Shown piece after piece: positions 1-7,422 of a DNA stretch of 46,505 nt. The stretch is from contig CAZULQ010000015.1 of assembly GCA_964621265.1 (NCBI GenBank), positions 1-46,505 on the forward strand, read 5' to 3'. Source of the DNA: Porcipelethomonas sp964621265 (GTDB taxonomy: Bacteria; Bacillota; Clostridia; Oscillospirales; Ruminococcaceae). A model generated the notes under the pieces. It was not told the origin of the DNA. It searched no databases and saw only the letters and a program-made list of their open reading frames with translations. Made by a program: the position numbers and the translations under genes. How positions within the stretch are numbered: the stretch's first letter is position 1; each line of letters opens with the position of its first letter.

Positions 1-29
1 ACTTTTTTATGAAAAAATGTGAAAAAGTA

Positions 30-58
30 TTGAAATTTCATATCAAATATTGTATAAT
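30..58 (+). promoter_or_regulatory. sigma-A type promoter for the diguanylate cyclase gene
   Basis: TTGAAA (30-35), a 17-base spacer and TATAAT (53-58). Transcription would start near 65 and give a leader of about 140 bases before the chosen start at 207. An inverted repeat, ATCAAATA (42-49) and TATTTGAT (75-82), brackets the -10 box and may be an operator. Confidence 0.75.
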
Positions 59-206
59 GTAATATACATAGTATTATTTGATAATCGGAGAAGTGTATAA
101 TGTTATAGTATGACGCTTCTGGATTATTGAATTGATTTATGGAAGTTTTGTTACGCAACAGGTTTATTATAAATATCAATATAAGAAAATACAGGTGTAC
201 TTAGTT

Positions 207-2117
207 ATGGAAAAGAGAAAACATATAGCTGCAATAGTTCTGGATGTTCATGACCACTATCAGGCTACAATGCTTAAAGGACTTATGGAACAGGCATTCT
301 CAATGAATGTCGATGTTTCTGTGTTCAGCATGTTCCGAAACTATGATGATAAAACTACATATCAGCATGGTGAAGAGAATATTTTCGAGCTTATAAACTA
401 TGAATTGTTTGATGGGTTCATATATGCTTCGGGTCTTATTCAGAACGATGATTTAAAGGAAAAACTTGATAAAAAACTTCTTGAATGCGGGAAGCCTGTA
501 GTTTGTATGGATACTGTTGACGACAGATTTACAAGTGTTCTTGCGGACGATGCGCTTGCATTTGAAAATCTCGTTGACCATTTTATAGATGTTCATGGTT
601 TTACAAAGATTTTCTGTCTTACAGGCTTTGAAGGTCTTGTTCAGGCTGAAGAAAGACTCAATGGATATAAAAAATCCCTTGAAAAGCATGGAATTGAAGT
701 AAATCCTGATTATTACAGATACGGTGATTTCTGGGAAGCGGCTGCAAAGCAGCTTGCGCATGAAATTATTGAGGGTAAAATTGAAAAGCCTCATGCAGTA
801 GTCTGTGCTAACGACTGGATGGCTATCAATCTTTGCAATACACTTACTGATAACGGAATACATGTTCCTGATGATATTGCTATTGCAGGATATGACTTTA
901 TGGAAGAATCGTTCAATAATGTTCCGTCGATTACAAGCTATTCTTCTCCTAACCATTCACTTGGTGCAAGGTCAATGGCAAAGCTTATGGAGCTCATTAC
1001 AGGTGAGCACTGCGAATGCGTCAGCAATGATATTGGTTTTGTTATTACTGCCCAGAGCTGTGGCTGTGGCAAGAATGCCAAGGAAGTCATGGAAAAGCGA
1101 AAGGAAGAGCTCAAGCAGCAGCTGCAGGTTGTGACACTGTTTGACAACTGTCATATGGCTGAGGCAATGACAGATACGTCCGACCTTGCAAACTGCATAG
1201 TACAGCTTGATAATTTTACATATCTTATACCTGAAATGGAAAATTATTATCTTTGTCTTTGCTATAACTGGGACGAAGTGACTGATGAGGGAATGCGCAA
1301 TAACAGCTATCTGAGGGATGGCTATGCTGATACAATGAACATAGTTCTCTGGAAGGCAGGGGATGTCGGACGTCAGGCAGACATACAGTTTGATAAAACC
1401 ATAATGCTTCCTGCATTATGGGAAGACAGGGAAGAGCCTGCCGCATTTTTCTTCAATCCGATTCATTTCAATGACAGATGCTTTGGCTATGAAGTCCTTT
1501 CATACGGAAATAAGCTTATGACCTATGACAAGGTTTATCGTTCATGGTCTAAAAATATAAATAATGCACTTGAATTTATCCGTGTCCAGAATTATCTGAA
1601 TACCGTAAATAAACGTCTTTTCATGACATCTGTGCGTGATGCACTTACAGGTATATTCAACCGTAAGGGCTTTGATGAATTTTCGATTGATATTATGAAC
1701 GATGCAAGAAAGAACAGAAAAAAGATGTTTATTCTTGCGGCTGACCTTGACAGACTTAAAATGATTAATGATACATACGGTCATGCAGAGGGCGACAATG
1801 CTATACTTATTACTGCAAGAGCGCTCAACACAAGCTGTATCAACAATGAAATCTGCGCCCGTACAGGCGGTGACGAATTCGTTGTAATCGGTTGCGGCAA
1901 CTATGACGAGGAAATTATAAAAAGCTATACGGAATCTATAAACAGCTTCCTTGCACGTTATAATGAATCTTCGGATAAGCCTTATAAGGTTGAGGCAAGT
2001 CTCGGATTTTACTGTGATTATGTGGATGACGAGACTGACCTTAAGGAAATCTGGGAGGTTGCCGACAAGGAAATGTATGACAATAAGGTCAGACGTAAGG
2101 CCAATCGTGTTGACTGA
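207..2117 (+). CDS. LacI-type sensor domain / GGDEF diguanylate cyclase
   Basis: Predicted to make cyclic di-GMP from two GTP under control of a fused ligand-binding domain. About residues 1-300 look like a LacI/periplasmic-binding-protein sugar-sensing fold, but there is no helix-turn-helix before it and no signal peptide or membrane segment, so sensing should be cytosolic. This domain ends at a Cys-Gly-Cys stretch, followed by a helical, coiled-coil-like segment and a middle region of unclear fold. The C-terminal part is a GGDEF domain with an intact GGDEF motif at 554-558 and the substrate-site segment DRLKMINDTYGH before it. The product-inhibition RxxD site is absent; the aligned residues are I-N-N-E. 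The start at 207 is preceded by AGGTG (192-196); an in-frame ATG at 132 has no ribosome binding site. The ligand is unknown. Confidence 0.85.
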   Translation: MEKRKHIAAIVLDVHDHYQATMLKGLMEQAFSMNVDVSVFSMFRNYDDKTTYQHGEENIFELINYELFDGFIYASGLIQNDDLKEKLDKKLLECGKPVVCMDTVDDRFTSVLADDALAFENLVDHFIDVHGFTKIFCLTGFEGLVQAEERLNGYKKSLEKHGIEVNPDYYRYGDFWEAAAKQLAHEIIEGKIEKPHAVVCANDWMAINLCNTLTDNGIHVPDDIAIAGYDFMEESFNNVPSITSYSSPNHSLGARSMAKLMELITGEHCECVSNDIGFVITAQSCGCGKNAKEVMEKRKEELKQQLQVVTLFDNCHMAEAMTDTSDLANCIVQLDNFTYLIPEMENYYLCLCYNWDEVTDEGMRNNSYLRDGYADTMNIVLWKAGDVGRQADIQFDKTIMLPALWEDREEPAAFFFNPIHFNDRCFGYEVLSYGNKLMTYDKVYRSWSKNINNALEFIRVQNYLNTVNKRLFMTSVRDALTGIFNRKGFDEFSIDIMNDARKNRKKMFILAADLDRLKMINDTYGHAEGDNAILITARALNTSCINNEICARTGGDEFVVIGCGNYDEEIIKSYTESINSFLARYNESSDKPYKVEASLGFYCDYVDDETDLKEIWEVADKEMYDNKVRRKANRVD

Positions 2118-2177
2118 GTATTAAAAAACTGCTTTCAGCATATATTTTAAGTAAAAATGAAATATATGGTGAGGCTT

Positions 2178-3311
2178 ATGAAAAAAAGAATATTTTCGGT
2201 TCTGCTTGCTGCTGCGGTGTTTCTGGGGACGGTTATGGCTGTTTCGGCAGATGAAAAGACAGCCGTTTACGAAATGAAAACGCTGCTTATGGAGGAACGC
2301 ACAGGAACGGTTGTTTCTGAAAGCGGCGGCTATGACAGAGTGCCGCAGGGAACGCTCAATAAGCTTATGACGGTTTTGCTTGTGGCGGAGGAAATCGTGA
2401 GTGGCAATATGTCGCCTGATACTGTGCTGACAGCAAGCTCCAATGCAAACGCCCAGAAGGGTGCGGTTGTCTGGCTGATGCCGGGCGAGGAGATATCTGT
2501 CGATGAGCTTTTAAAGGCTGTTATCATAGGTAATGCGAATGATGCGGCAATGGTTTTCGCTGAGGAAATCGGCGGGAGCGAGGAAGAGTTTGTCGGCATG
2601 ATGAATGCAAGAGCGTTTGAGCTTGGCATGAGGGATACTGTTTTTAAAAATGCCGCAGGCTATGACTGCGAAGGGCAGTATTCAACTGCTCACGACATTG
2701 CACTTTTATGCCGTGAGCTTTTAAAACATGATTTTCTGCAGAAGTACATGACCACATGGATTGATAATGTCCGTGACGGTCAGACCGAGGTCGTTAACGA
2801 AAATAAGCTTGTCCGCACCTATGACGGCATAACAGGGCTTAAGGCTTCACACTCGGAGCAGTCGGGCTGGTGTCTGGCGCTTTCTGCGAAACGTGATGAC
2901 AAGAGCTATATTGCCGTTGTCATGGGCTGTGATGACGAAAACGAGCGCTTTTCGACGGCAAAATCGCTTATGGCGCAGGGTTTTTCCTACTACAAAATTA
3001 CAACTCCCGAGTTTTCGGGCGAGTTTATTAAGCCGGTTACTGTAAGAGGCGGTCTCGACAGCGCAGTGTGTATAACGGCGGAAAGCCTTGAGGGACTTGT
3101 TGTTCCTGAATCTGACGGCGAGATTTCTACGGTTATTTTTATGCCGCAGTATCTTGAAGCACCCGTTAAAAAGGGGCAGAGAGTCGGGACGGTCGGTTTC
3201 TATAACGGTGACACACTTTTGTACGAAACTTCGCTTGTTACTCAGCAGGCAGTTAAAAAAATTGAATATAAAGATGCATTGAACATCGTTTTATGCAATT
3301 TGTATAAATAG
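2178..3311 (+). CDS. DacF-like (peptidase S11) protein with degenerate active site
   Basis: The fold and length (377 residues) match the D-alanyl-D-alanine carboxypeptidase family that trims peptidoglycan stem peptides outside the membrane. An N-terminal signal peptide (about residues 1-25) is followed by the penicillin-binding domain and a C-terminal beta domain (VKKGQRVG and after). All three catalytic motifs are altered: SxxK reads T59-L-N-K62, SxN reads N119-A-N121, and KTG reads K222-A-S224. Ordinary carboxypeptidase activity is therefore doubtful; a binding or regulatory role is an inference. The start at 2178 follows GGTGAGG (2168-2174) at a short spacing of 3. An in-frame ATG at 2157 would only lengthen the signal peptide. 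It lies 60 bases after the GGDEF gene without a clear promoter, so the two may be cotranscribed. Confidence 0.85.
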   Translation: MKKRIFSVLLAAAVFLGTVMAVSADEKTAVYEMKTLLMEERTGTVVSESGGYDRVPQGTLNKLMTVLLVAEEIVSGNMSPDTVLTASSNANAQKGAVVWLMPGEEISVDELLKAVIIGNANDAAMVFAEEIGGSEEEFVGMMNARAFELGMRDTVFKNAAGYDCEGQYSTAHDIALLCRELLKHDFLQKYMTTWIDNVRDGQTEVVNENKLVRTYDGITGLKASHSEQSGWCLALSAKRDDKSYIAVVMGCDDENERFSTAKSLMAQGFSYYKITTPEFSGEFIKPVTVRGGLDSAVCITAESLEGLVVPESDGEISTVIFMPQYLEAPVKKGQRVGTVGFYNGDTLLYETSLVTQQAVKKIEYKDALNIVLCNLYK

Positions 3312-3348
3312 TAAATATTGTAATTGTTACAAGTAAACAATAATGCCG

Positions 3349-3374
3349 TTTCTGTCTTGAAAAAAAGACAGAAA
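3349..3374 (+). other. hairpin after the DacF-like gene
   Basis: A 10-bp perfect stem, TTTCTGTCTT (3349-3358) with AAGACAGAAA (3365-3374), around a 6-base loop. There is no T-run after it, so it is a poor intrinsic terminator. It overlaps the -35 box and spacer of the pgi promoter and could act as a protein-binding palindrome. Confidence 0.45.
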
Positions 3375-3385
3375 TATAGTAAAAT
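3357..3385 (+). promoter_or_regulatory. pgi promoter
   Basis: TTGAAA (3357-3362), a 17-base spacer and TAAAAT (3380-3385). It predicts a leader of about 70 bases before pgi. Confidence 0.7.
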
Positions 3386-3460
3386 GGTATATGTAAGAAT
3401 ATAAAATGATAATTATACCCTTATGGTGTTTTTTTCATTATTGTCTGGAGGAAAATTTTA

Positions 3461-4795
3461 ATGTCTTTAAAGTTGAACAGTAAGTATGTTGCAAAATTTA
3501 TCAACGAAGATGAAATGACAGGTATCAAGCCACAGATTGAGGCTGCTGCAAAAATTCTTCATGATAAAACAGGTCTTGGAAACGACTTCCTCGGATGGCT
3601 TGACCTTCCGGTTGACTACGACAAGGAAGAATTTGCAAGAATCAAAGCGGCAGCTGAAAAGATTAAATCAAATTCTGATGTACTGATCGTTATTGGTATC
3701 GGCGGTTCATATCTCGGCGCAAGAGCTGCAATTGAACTGCTCAAGTCACCATTCTATAACAATATGAAAAAGGACACACCTGATATTTACTATGTCGGCA
3801 ACAACATCAATCCGACATATCTTCAGGAAATCCTTACAATCTGCGAAGGCAAGGATATTGCAGTAAACGTAATTTCAAAGTCAGGTACAACAACAGAACC
3901 TGCGCTTGCTTTCAGAATTTTCAAGAAGCTTGTTGAAGAAAAGTACGGCAGAGATGGTGCTAAGGACAGAATTTTCTGCACTACTGACAAGGCCAGAGGA
4001 ACACTCAAGGGTCTTGCTGATACAGAAGGCTATGAAACATTCGTTATTCCTGATGACGTTGGCGGACGTTTCTCAGTTCTCACAGCAGTTGGTCTTCTTC
4101 CGATTGCAGTTGCAGGCTGCGATATCGATGCACTCATGAAGGGTGCTGCAAACGCAAGAGAAGCTTTCAAGGCTGATTTTGACAACAACGACTGCTATAA
4201 ATATGCAGCGCTCAGAAATATCCTTTACCGCAAGGGCAAGTCAGTTGAACTTATGGTTTCATATGACCCTGCATTCTGCATGATGTCAGAATGGTACAAG
4301 CAGCTCTTCGGTGAGAGCGAAGGTAAGGACAACAAGGGTATTTTCCCTGCATCTGTTGTATTCTCAACAGACCTTCACTCAATGGGTCAGTATATCCAGG
4401 ACGGCGCAAGAATTATGTTTGAAACAGTTGTTGGCATAAAGAAGCCAAAGCAGGATATCTTCCTTGAAGATGACGCAGAAAACCTCGATGGTCTCAACTT
4501 CCTTACAAACCAGAACATGTCTGTTGTAAACAGAAAGGCTTTTGAAGGAACAGTTTTAGCGCACACAGAGGGCGGCGTTCCTAACATTATTCTTGAACTT
4601 GACGAAATCAACGAAGAAAACTTAGGCTATATGATTTACTTCTTTGAAAAGGCTTGCGCAGTTTCAGGTTATGTTCTCGGTGTAAATCCATTTGACCAGC
4701 CTGGCGTTGAAAGCTATAAGTCAAACATGTTTGCACTTCTCGGCAAGCCTGGTTATGAAGCACGCAAGGAAGAGCTTGAAGCAAAATTAGGTTAA
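3461..4795 (+). CDS. pgi: glucose-6-phosphate isomerase
   Basis: Interconverts glucose 6-phosphate and fructose 6-phosphate in cytosolic glycolysis. The 444-residue length fits the shorter Firmicute form. Visible family signatures are the phosphate-binding GIGGSYLGARA segment near residue 80, SKSGTTTEPALAF near 140, GGRFSVLTAVGLLP near 200, and a conserved C-terminal segment around NPFDQPGVESYK. The ATG follows TGGAGG at good spacing. It appears to be transcribed alone from its own promoter. In a cellulose degrader it also links cellobiose-derived glucose phosphate to the main pathway. Confidence is high. Confidence 0.97.
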   Translation: MSLKLNSKYVAKFINEDEMTGIKPQIEAAAKILHDKTGLGNDFLGWLDLPVDYDKEEFARIKAAAEKIKSNSDVLIVIGIGGSYLGARAAIELLKSPFYNNMKKDTPDIYYVGNNINPTYLQEILTICEGKDIAVNVISKSGTTTEPALAFRIFKKLVEEKYGRDGAKDRIFCTTDKARGTLKGLADTEGYETFVIPDDVGGRFSVLTAVGLLPIAVAGCDIDALMKGAANAREAFKADFDNNDCYKYAALRNILYRKGKSVELMVSYDPAFCMMSEWYKQLFGESEGKDNKGIFPASVVFSTDLHSMGQYIQDGARIMFETVVGIKKPKQDIFLEDDAENLDGLNFLTNQNMSVVNRKAFEGTVLAHTEGGVPNIILELDEINEENLGYMIYFFEKACAVSGYVLGVNPFDQPGVESYKSNMFALLGKPGYEARKEELEAKLG

Positions 4796-4807
4796 GGCGA
4801 TAATGAC

Positions 4808-4827
4808 TCAATAACAGACGTTATTGA
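4808..4827 (+). other. intergenic hairpin after pgi
   Basis: Perfect 8-bp stem TCAATAAC / GTTATTGA (4808-4815 and 4820-4827) with the loop AGAC. No T-run follows, so it is not a typical terminator; it may protect the pgi mRNA end or pause polymerase. Confidence 0.4.
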
Positions 4828-4887
4828 AAATGCATTATAATACACAGCAAATATTTTAGTCATATCTATGACGGAAGGAGTTTATAA

Positions 4888-5292
4888 ATGATTAAGTTAA
4901 TTACCGGTAAAAAAGGCACAGGCAAAACTAAGATTCTTATCGACATGATCAACGATGCAGTAAAGAACACAAACGGAGACCTTATCTGTATTGAAAAGGG
5001 CGCAAAGCTCACATATGATATCAGCTATAAGGTAAGACTTGTTGACGTTGAAAGATTCAATGTTACAGGCTATGATGCATTCTATGGCTTTGTTGCAGGT
5101 ATGCTCGCCGGCAACTATGACATCAAGGAAATCTTTGTTGATTCAATTCTCAAGATCGGCGGCGCTGAACTTGACGAACTCGGAATCATGCTTGAAAAGC
5201 TGGACAAGCTTACAGGTGATGATGTTCAGGTTGTATTTACTGTTTCTGCTGATAGCGCAGATCTCCCTGCAAGTGTTACAAAATTTGCTTAA
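4888..5292 (+). CDS. small P-loop ATP-binding protein of unknown function
   Basis: A 134-residue protein with a clear Walker A motif, GKKGTGKT, at residues 7-14. A hydrophobic strand ending in an acidic residue (IKEIFVDSIL, near 90) is a plausible Walker B. The remainder is alpha/beta and ends VVFTVSAD, like a compact RecA/AAA-type core without extra domains. Such proteins occur in Clostridia, often annotated vaguely as ATP-binding; I do not know a defined role. The ATG follows a strong GGAAGGAG site. It sits alone between pgi and the yceD promoter. Confidence 0.75.
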   Translation: MIKLITGKKGTGKTKILIDMINDAVKNTNGDLICIEKGAKLTYDISYKVRLVDVERFNVTGYDAFYGFVAGMLAGNYDIKEIFVDSILKIGGAELDELGIMLEKLDKLTGDDVQVVFTVSADSADLPASVTKFA

Positions 5293-5306
5293 TAATAAAA
5301 AAACTA

Positions 5307-5335
5307 TTGACAATTTCCAAAGTTTTGTTTATAAT
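5307..5335 (+). promoter_or_regulatory. perfect consensus promoter for yceD-rpmF
   Basis: TTGACA (5307-5312), a 17-base spacer and TATAAT (5330-5335), an exact match to the sigma-A consensus. It starts 15 bases after the P-loop gene stops and gives a short leader to the start at 5367. Confidence 0.9.
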
Positions 5336-5366
5336 ATAATTTGTGATGCTTAAAGGGGTATAATTT

Positions 5367-5816
5367 ATGGTAGCAGATTTAAGGCAGATTTTTAATACGA
5401 CCGGAGCAAAAAAGGAATTTGACTACTTTCTTTCCGGCGCGGAGTTCCCGAAAAACGACAGCTACACCTTTGATGGTGATGTAAAGGTTTGCGGAAGCTT
5501 CTATAATCGTGCTGATGTTGTCCATTTAGATTATTCCGTAAAGTTTACATTAAATATCGTCTGCGACAGATGTCTTATTGAAATGAAAAGGGATTATGAC
5601 TTTGATTTCAAGCGTATTGTCGTAAAGAATGTCAATAAGGAAAACGATGAATATATTGTTTCTGAGAATGACAAAGTCGATTTAAATGAGATTGCTCTTT
5701 CAGATTTGTTGCTTTCACTTCCTACAAAAATGCTTTGTAGTGAGGACTGCGCAGGGCTTTGTCCTGTGTGCGGTTGCGACTGGAATGAATCTGAGTGTAA
5801 TTGCCAATTAAACTGA
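5367..5816 (+). CDS. yceD: YceD / DUF177 family protein
   Basis: A 149-residue member of the DUF177 family, which is regularly encoded just before rpmF and has been linked to 23S rRNA metabolism and large-subunit assembly. Cysteines are conserved: a DRC in the middle (near residue 70) and a C-terminal cluster, CSEDCAGLCPVCG followed by CNC, which could bind zinc. It follows AAAGGGG at good spacing, and rpmF begins 27 bases after its stop, so the pair is an operon under the consensus promoter. Family assignment is secure; the exact function is from family knowledge only. Confidence 0.9.
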   Translation: MVADLRQIFNTTGAKKEFDYFLSGAEFPKNDSYTFDGDVKVCGSFYNRADVVHLDYSVKFTLNIVCDRCLIEMKRDYDFDFKRIVVKNVNKENDEYIVSENDKVDLNEIALSDLLLSLPTKMLCSEDCAGLCPVCGCDWNESECNCQLN

Positions 5817-5843
5817 GCTGAAAAGCTTTAAGGAGGTGCCGGA

Positions 5844-6029
5844 ATGGCTGTACCAAAGAGAAAAACTTCCAAGGCGAGACGTGATAAGAGACGTTCAGCA
5901 GTTTGGAAGCTGGATGCTCCTGCATTCAGCAGATGCGATAATTGTGGTGAATTAAAGGCTCCACATAAGGTTTGCAAGAATTGTGGATTCTACAAGGGCG
6001 TTGAAGTTATCAAGATGGATGCTGAATAA
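5844..6029 (+). CDS. rpmF: 50S ribosomal protein L32
   Basis: A 61-residue basic protein opening MAVPKRKTSKARRDKRR, the L32 signature. A CxxC pair (CDNC) and a second CxxC pair (CKNC) form the zinc-ribbon version of L32. It binds the large subunit near the peptide exit region. AGGAGGTG precedes the ATG. It is cotranscribed with yceD, and the message ends at the terminator beginning at 6044. Confidence 0.97.
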   Translation: MAVPKRKTSKARRDKRRSAVWKLDAPAFSRCDNCGELKAPHKVCKNCGFYKGVEVIKMDAE

Positions 6030-6043
6030 TGTCCTGCGAGGAG

Positions 6044-6077
6044 GAGAGGAGGAGCAAATCCTTCTCTCTCTTTTTTT
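6044..6077 (+). terminator. intrinsic terminator of yceD-rpmF
   Basis: GAGAGGAGG (6044-6052) pairs with CCTTCTCTC (6060-6068), 9 bp with one G-U pair, followed by TC and seven T residues. Confidence 0.85.
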
Positions 6078-6102
6078 AGTCTGAAAAAGGAAAGTGTAAA
6101 AT

Positions 6103-7404
6103 ATGGTTGAGATAAAAAGTATTGCAAAAAATTCTCCTGCGGGACAGTTTGATATCAAAAGCGGCGATATGCTTGTTTCCATTAACGGCAACGATATCGA
6201 CGATGTTCTTGACTATATGTTTTACGCTGCCGAAACAACGCTTACGCTCACTTTAAAGCGTGATGACTCTATCTTTGAAGTGAACATAAAAAAAGACGAG
6301 TATGACGACCTCGGGCTTGAATTTTCAAGCTTTCTTATGGACGATAAGCGAAGCTGTCAGAATAAATGCGTTTTCTGCTTTATCGACCAGATGCCGAAGG
6401 GCATGAGGGAGACTCTTTATTTCAAGGATGACGATGCACGTCTTTCCTTTTTACAGGGAAACTATGTTACCCTTACAAACTTAAAACAACATGATATTGA
6501 CCGAATCATTAAAATGAAGCTCAATATCAATGTTTCTGTACACACAACAAACCCTGAGCTTCGCTGCAGAATGATGAACAACCGCTTTGCGGGCGAGAAG
6601 CTCGGCTTTTTAAAACAGATGACGGATGCGGGAATAAAGCTTAACTGCCAGATTGTTCTGTGTCCAAACTTAAATGACGGTGCTGAACTCAGACGCACAC
6701 TTTCTGACCTTACATCAATGATGCCTAATATTCAGAGTGTTGCTGTTGTGCCTGTGGGACTTTCAAAATTCCGTGAGGGGCTCTATCCGCTTACGCTTTT
6801 TGACAAACAGTCTGCGGCAGAGACCATTGACCTTATTGCTGAGTTTCAGCAGAAAATGCTTGATGAATATGGTACAAGGCTGATTTTTCCGTCTGACGAA
6901 TTTTTCCTTATTGCTCAGAGAGAACTGCCTGATGCAGATTACTATGAGGATTATGCGCAGTACGAAAACGGTGTTGGAATGTTAAGGTCGCTTGATGATG
7001 AGTTTGAAACGGCTTTGAGCGACTGTGATGAAGAAATCAACGAAAGAAATGTGTCGATAGCAACAGGTTATTCGGCATTTGATAATATAAATATGCTTGC
7101 GGATAGGGTGCAAAAGAAATATCCGAAGGTGAAATGCAGTGTTTATAAAATAAGAAATGACTTTTTTGGAGAAACTATTACTGTTACAGGGCTGATTACT
7201 GCATCAGACCTTATTGCCCAGCTTAAGGGCAGGGAGCTTGGAGATGTGCTTCTTATCTCATCTTCCATGCTAAGACGTGACAGCGATGTTTTTCTTGATG
7301 ATTTGACAGTACAGGATGTGGAAAACGCTCTTGGCGTTAAGGTTCAGGCGGTTGATAACGACGGCTATGAGCTGTTTGACGCTATTGCAGGCGTTACGTA
7401 TTAG
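6103..7404 (+). CDS. DUF512 family radical-SAM protein with N-terminal PDZ domain
   Basis: A 433-residue protein. About residues 1-70 form a PDZ-like domain (SPAGQFDIKSGDMLVSINGNDI). Next comes the radical-SAM cluster motif C85-x3-C89-x2-C92 within CQNKCVFCFIDQ, which should hold a [4Fe-4S] cluster and cleave S-adenosylmethionine. The C-terminal DUF512 domain follows. Members are commonly found beside der in Firmicutes, as here, 18 bases upstream of der. The substrate is not known. The start follows AAAGGAAAG. No clear promoter is visible after the rpmF terminator, so it may depend on read-through or a weak site. Confidence 0.88.
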   Translation: MVEIKSIAKNSPAGQFDIKSGDMLVSINGNDIDDVLDYMFYAAETTLTLTLKRDDSIFEVNIKKDEYDDLGLEFSSFLMDDKRSCQNKCVFCFIDQMPKGMRETLYFKDDDARLSFLQGNYVTLTNLKQHDIDRIIKMKLNINVSVHTTNPELRCRMMNNRFAGEKLGFLKQMTDAGIKLNCQIVLCPNLNDGAELRRTLSDLTSMMPNIQSVAVVPVGLSKFREGLYPLTLFDKQSAAETIDLIAEFQQKMLDEYGTRLIFPSDEFFLIAQRELPDADYYEDYAQYENGVGMLRSLDDEFETALSDCDEEINERNVSIATGYSAFDNINMLADRVQKKYPKVKCSVYKIRNDFFGETITVTGLITASDLIAQLKGRELGDVLLISSSMLRRDSDVFLDDLTVQDVENALGVKVQAVDNDGYELFDAIAGVTY

Positions 7405-7422
7405 GAAGGAGATGTATTTAAG

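Noticed and set aside
453..956. 167-codon open frame antisense to the diguanylate cyclase gene
   Set aside because: It has no ribosome binding site or family resemblance, and lies wholly opposite a well-supported gene; the codon bias of the sense gene explains it.
3349..3374. Hairpin after the DacF-like gene as an intrinsic terminator
   Set aside because: The stem is good but no T-run follows on either side.
4836..4841. TATAAT before the small P-loop gene as a promoter
   Set aside because: No acceptable -35 box at 16-18 bases and no TGn extension; listed only as a possibility.
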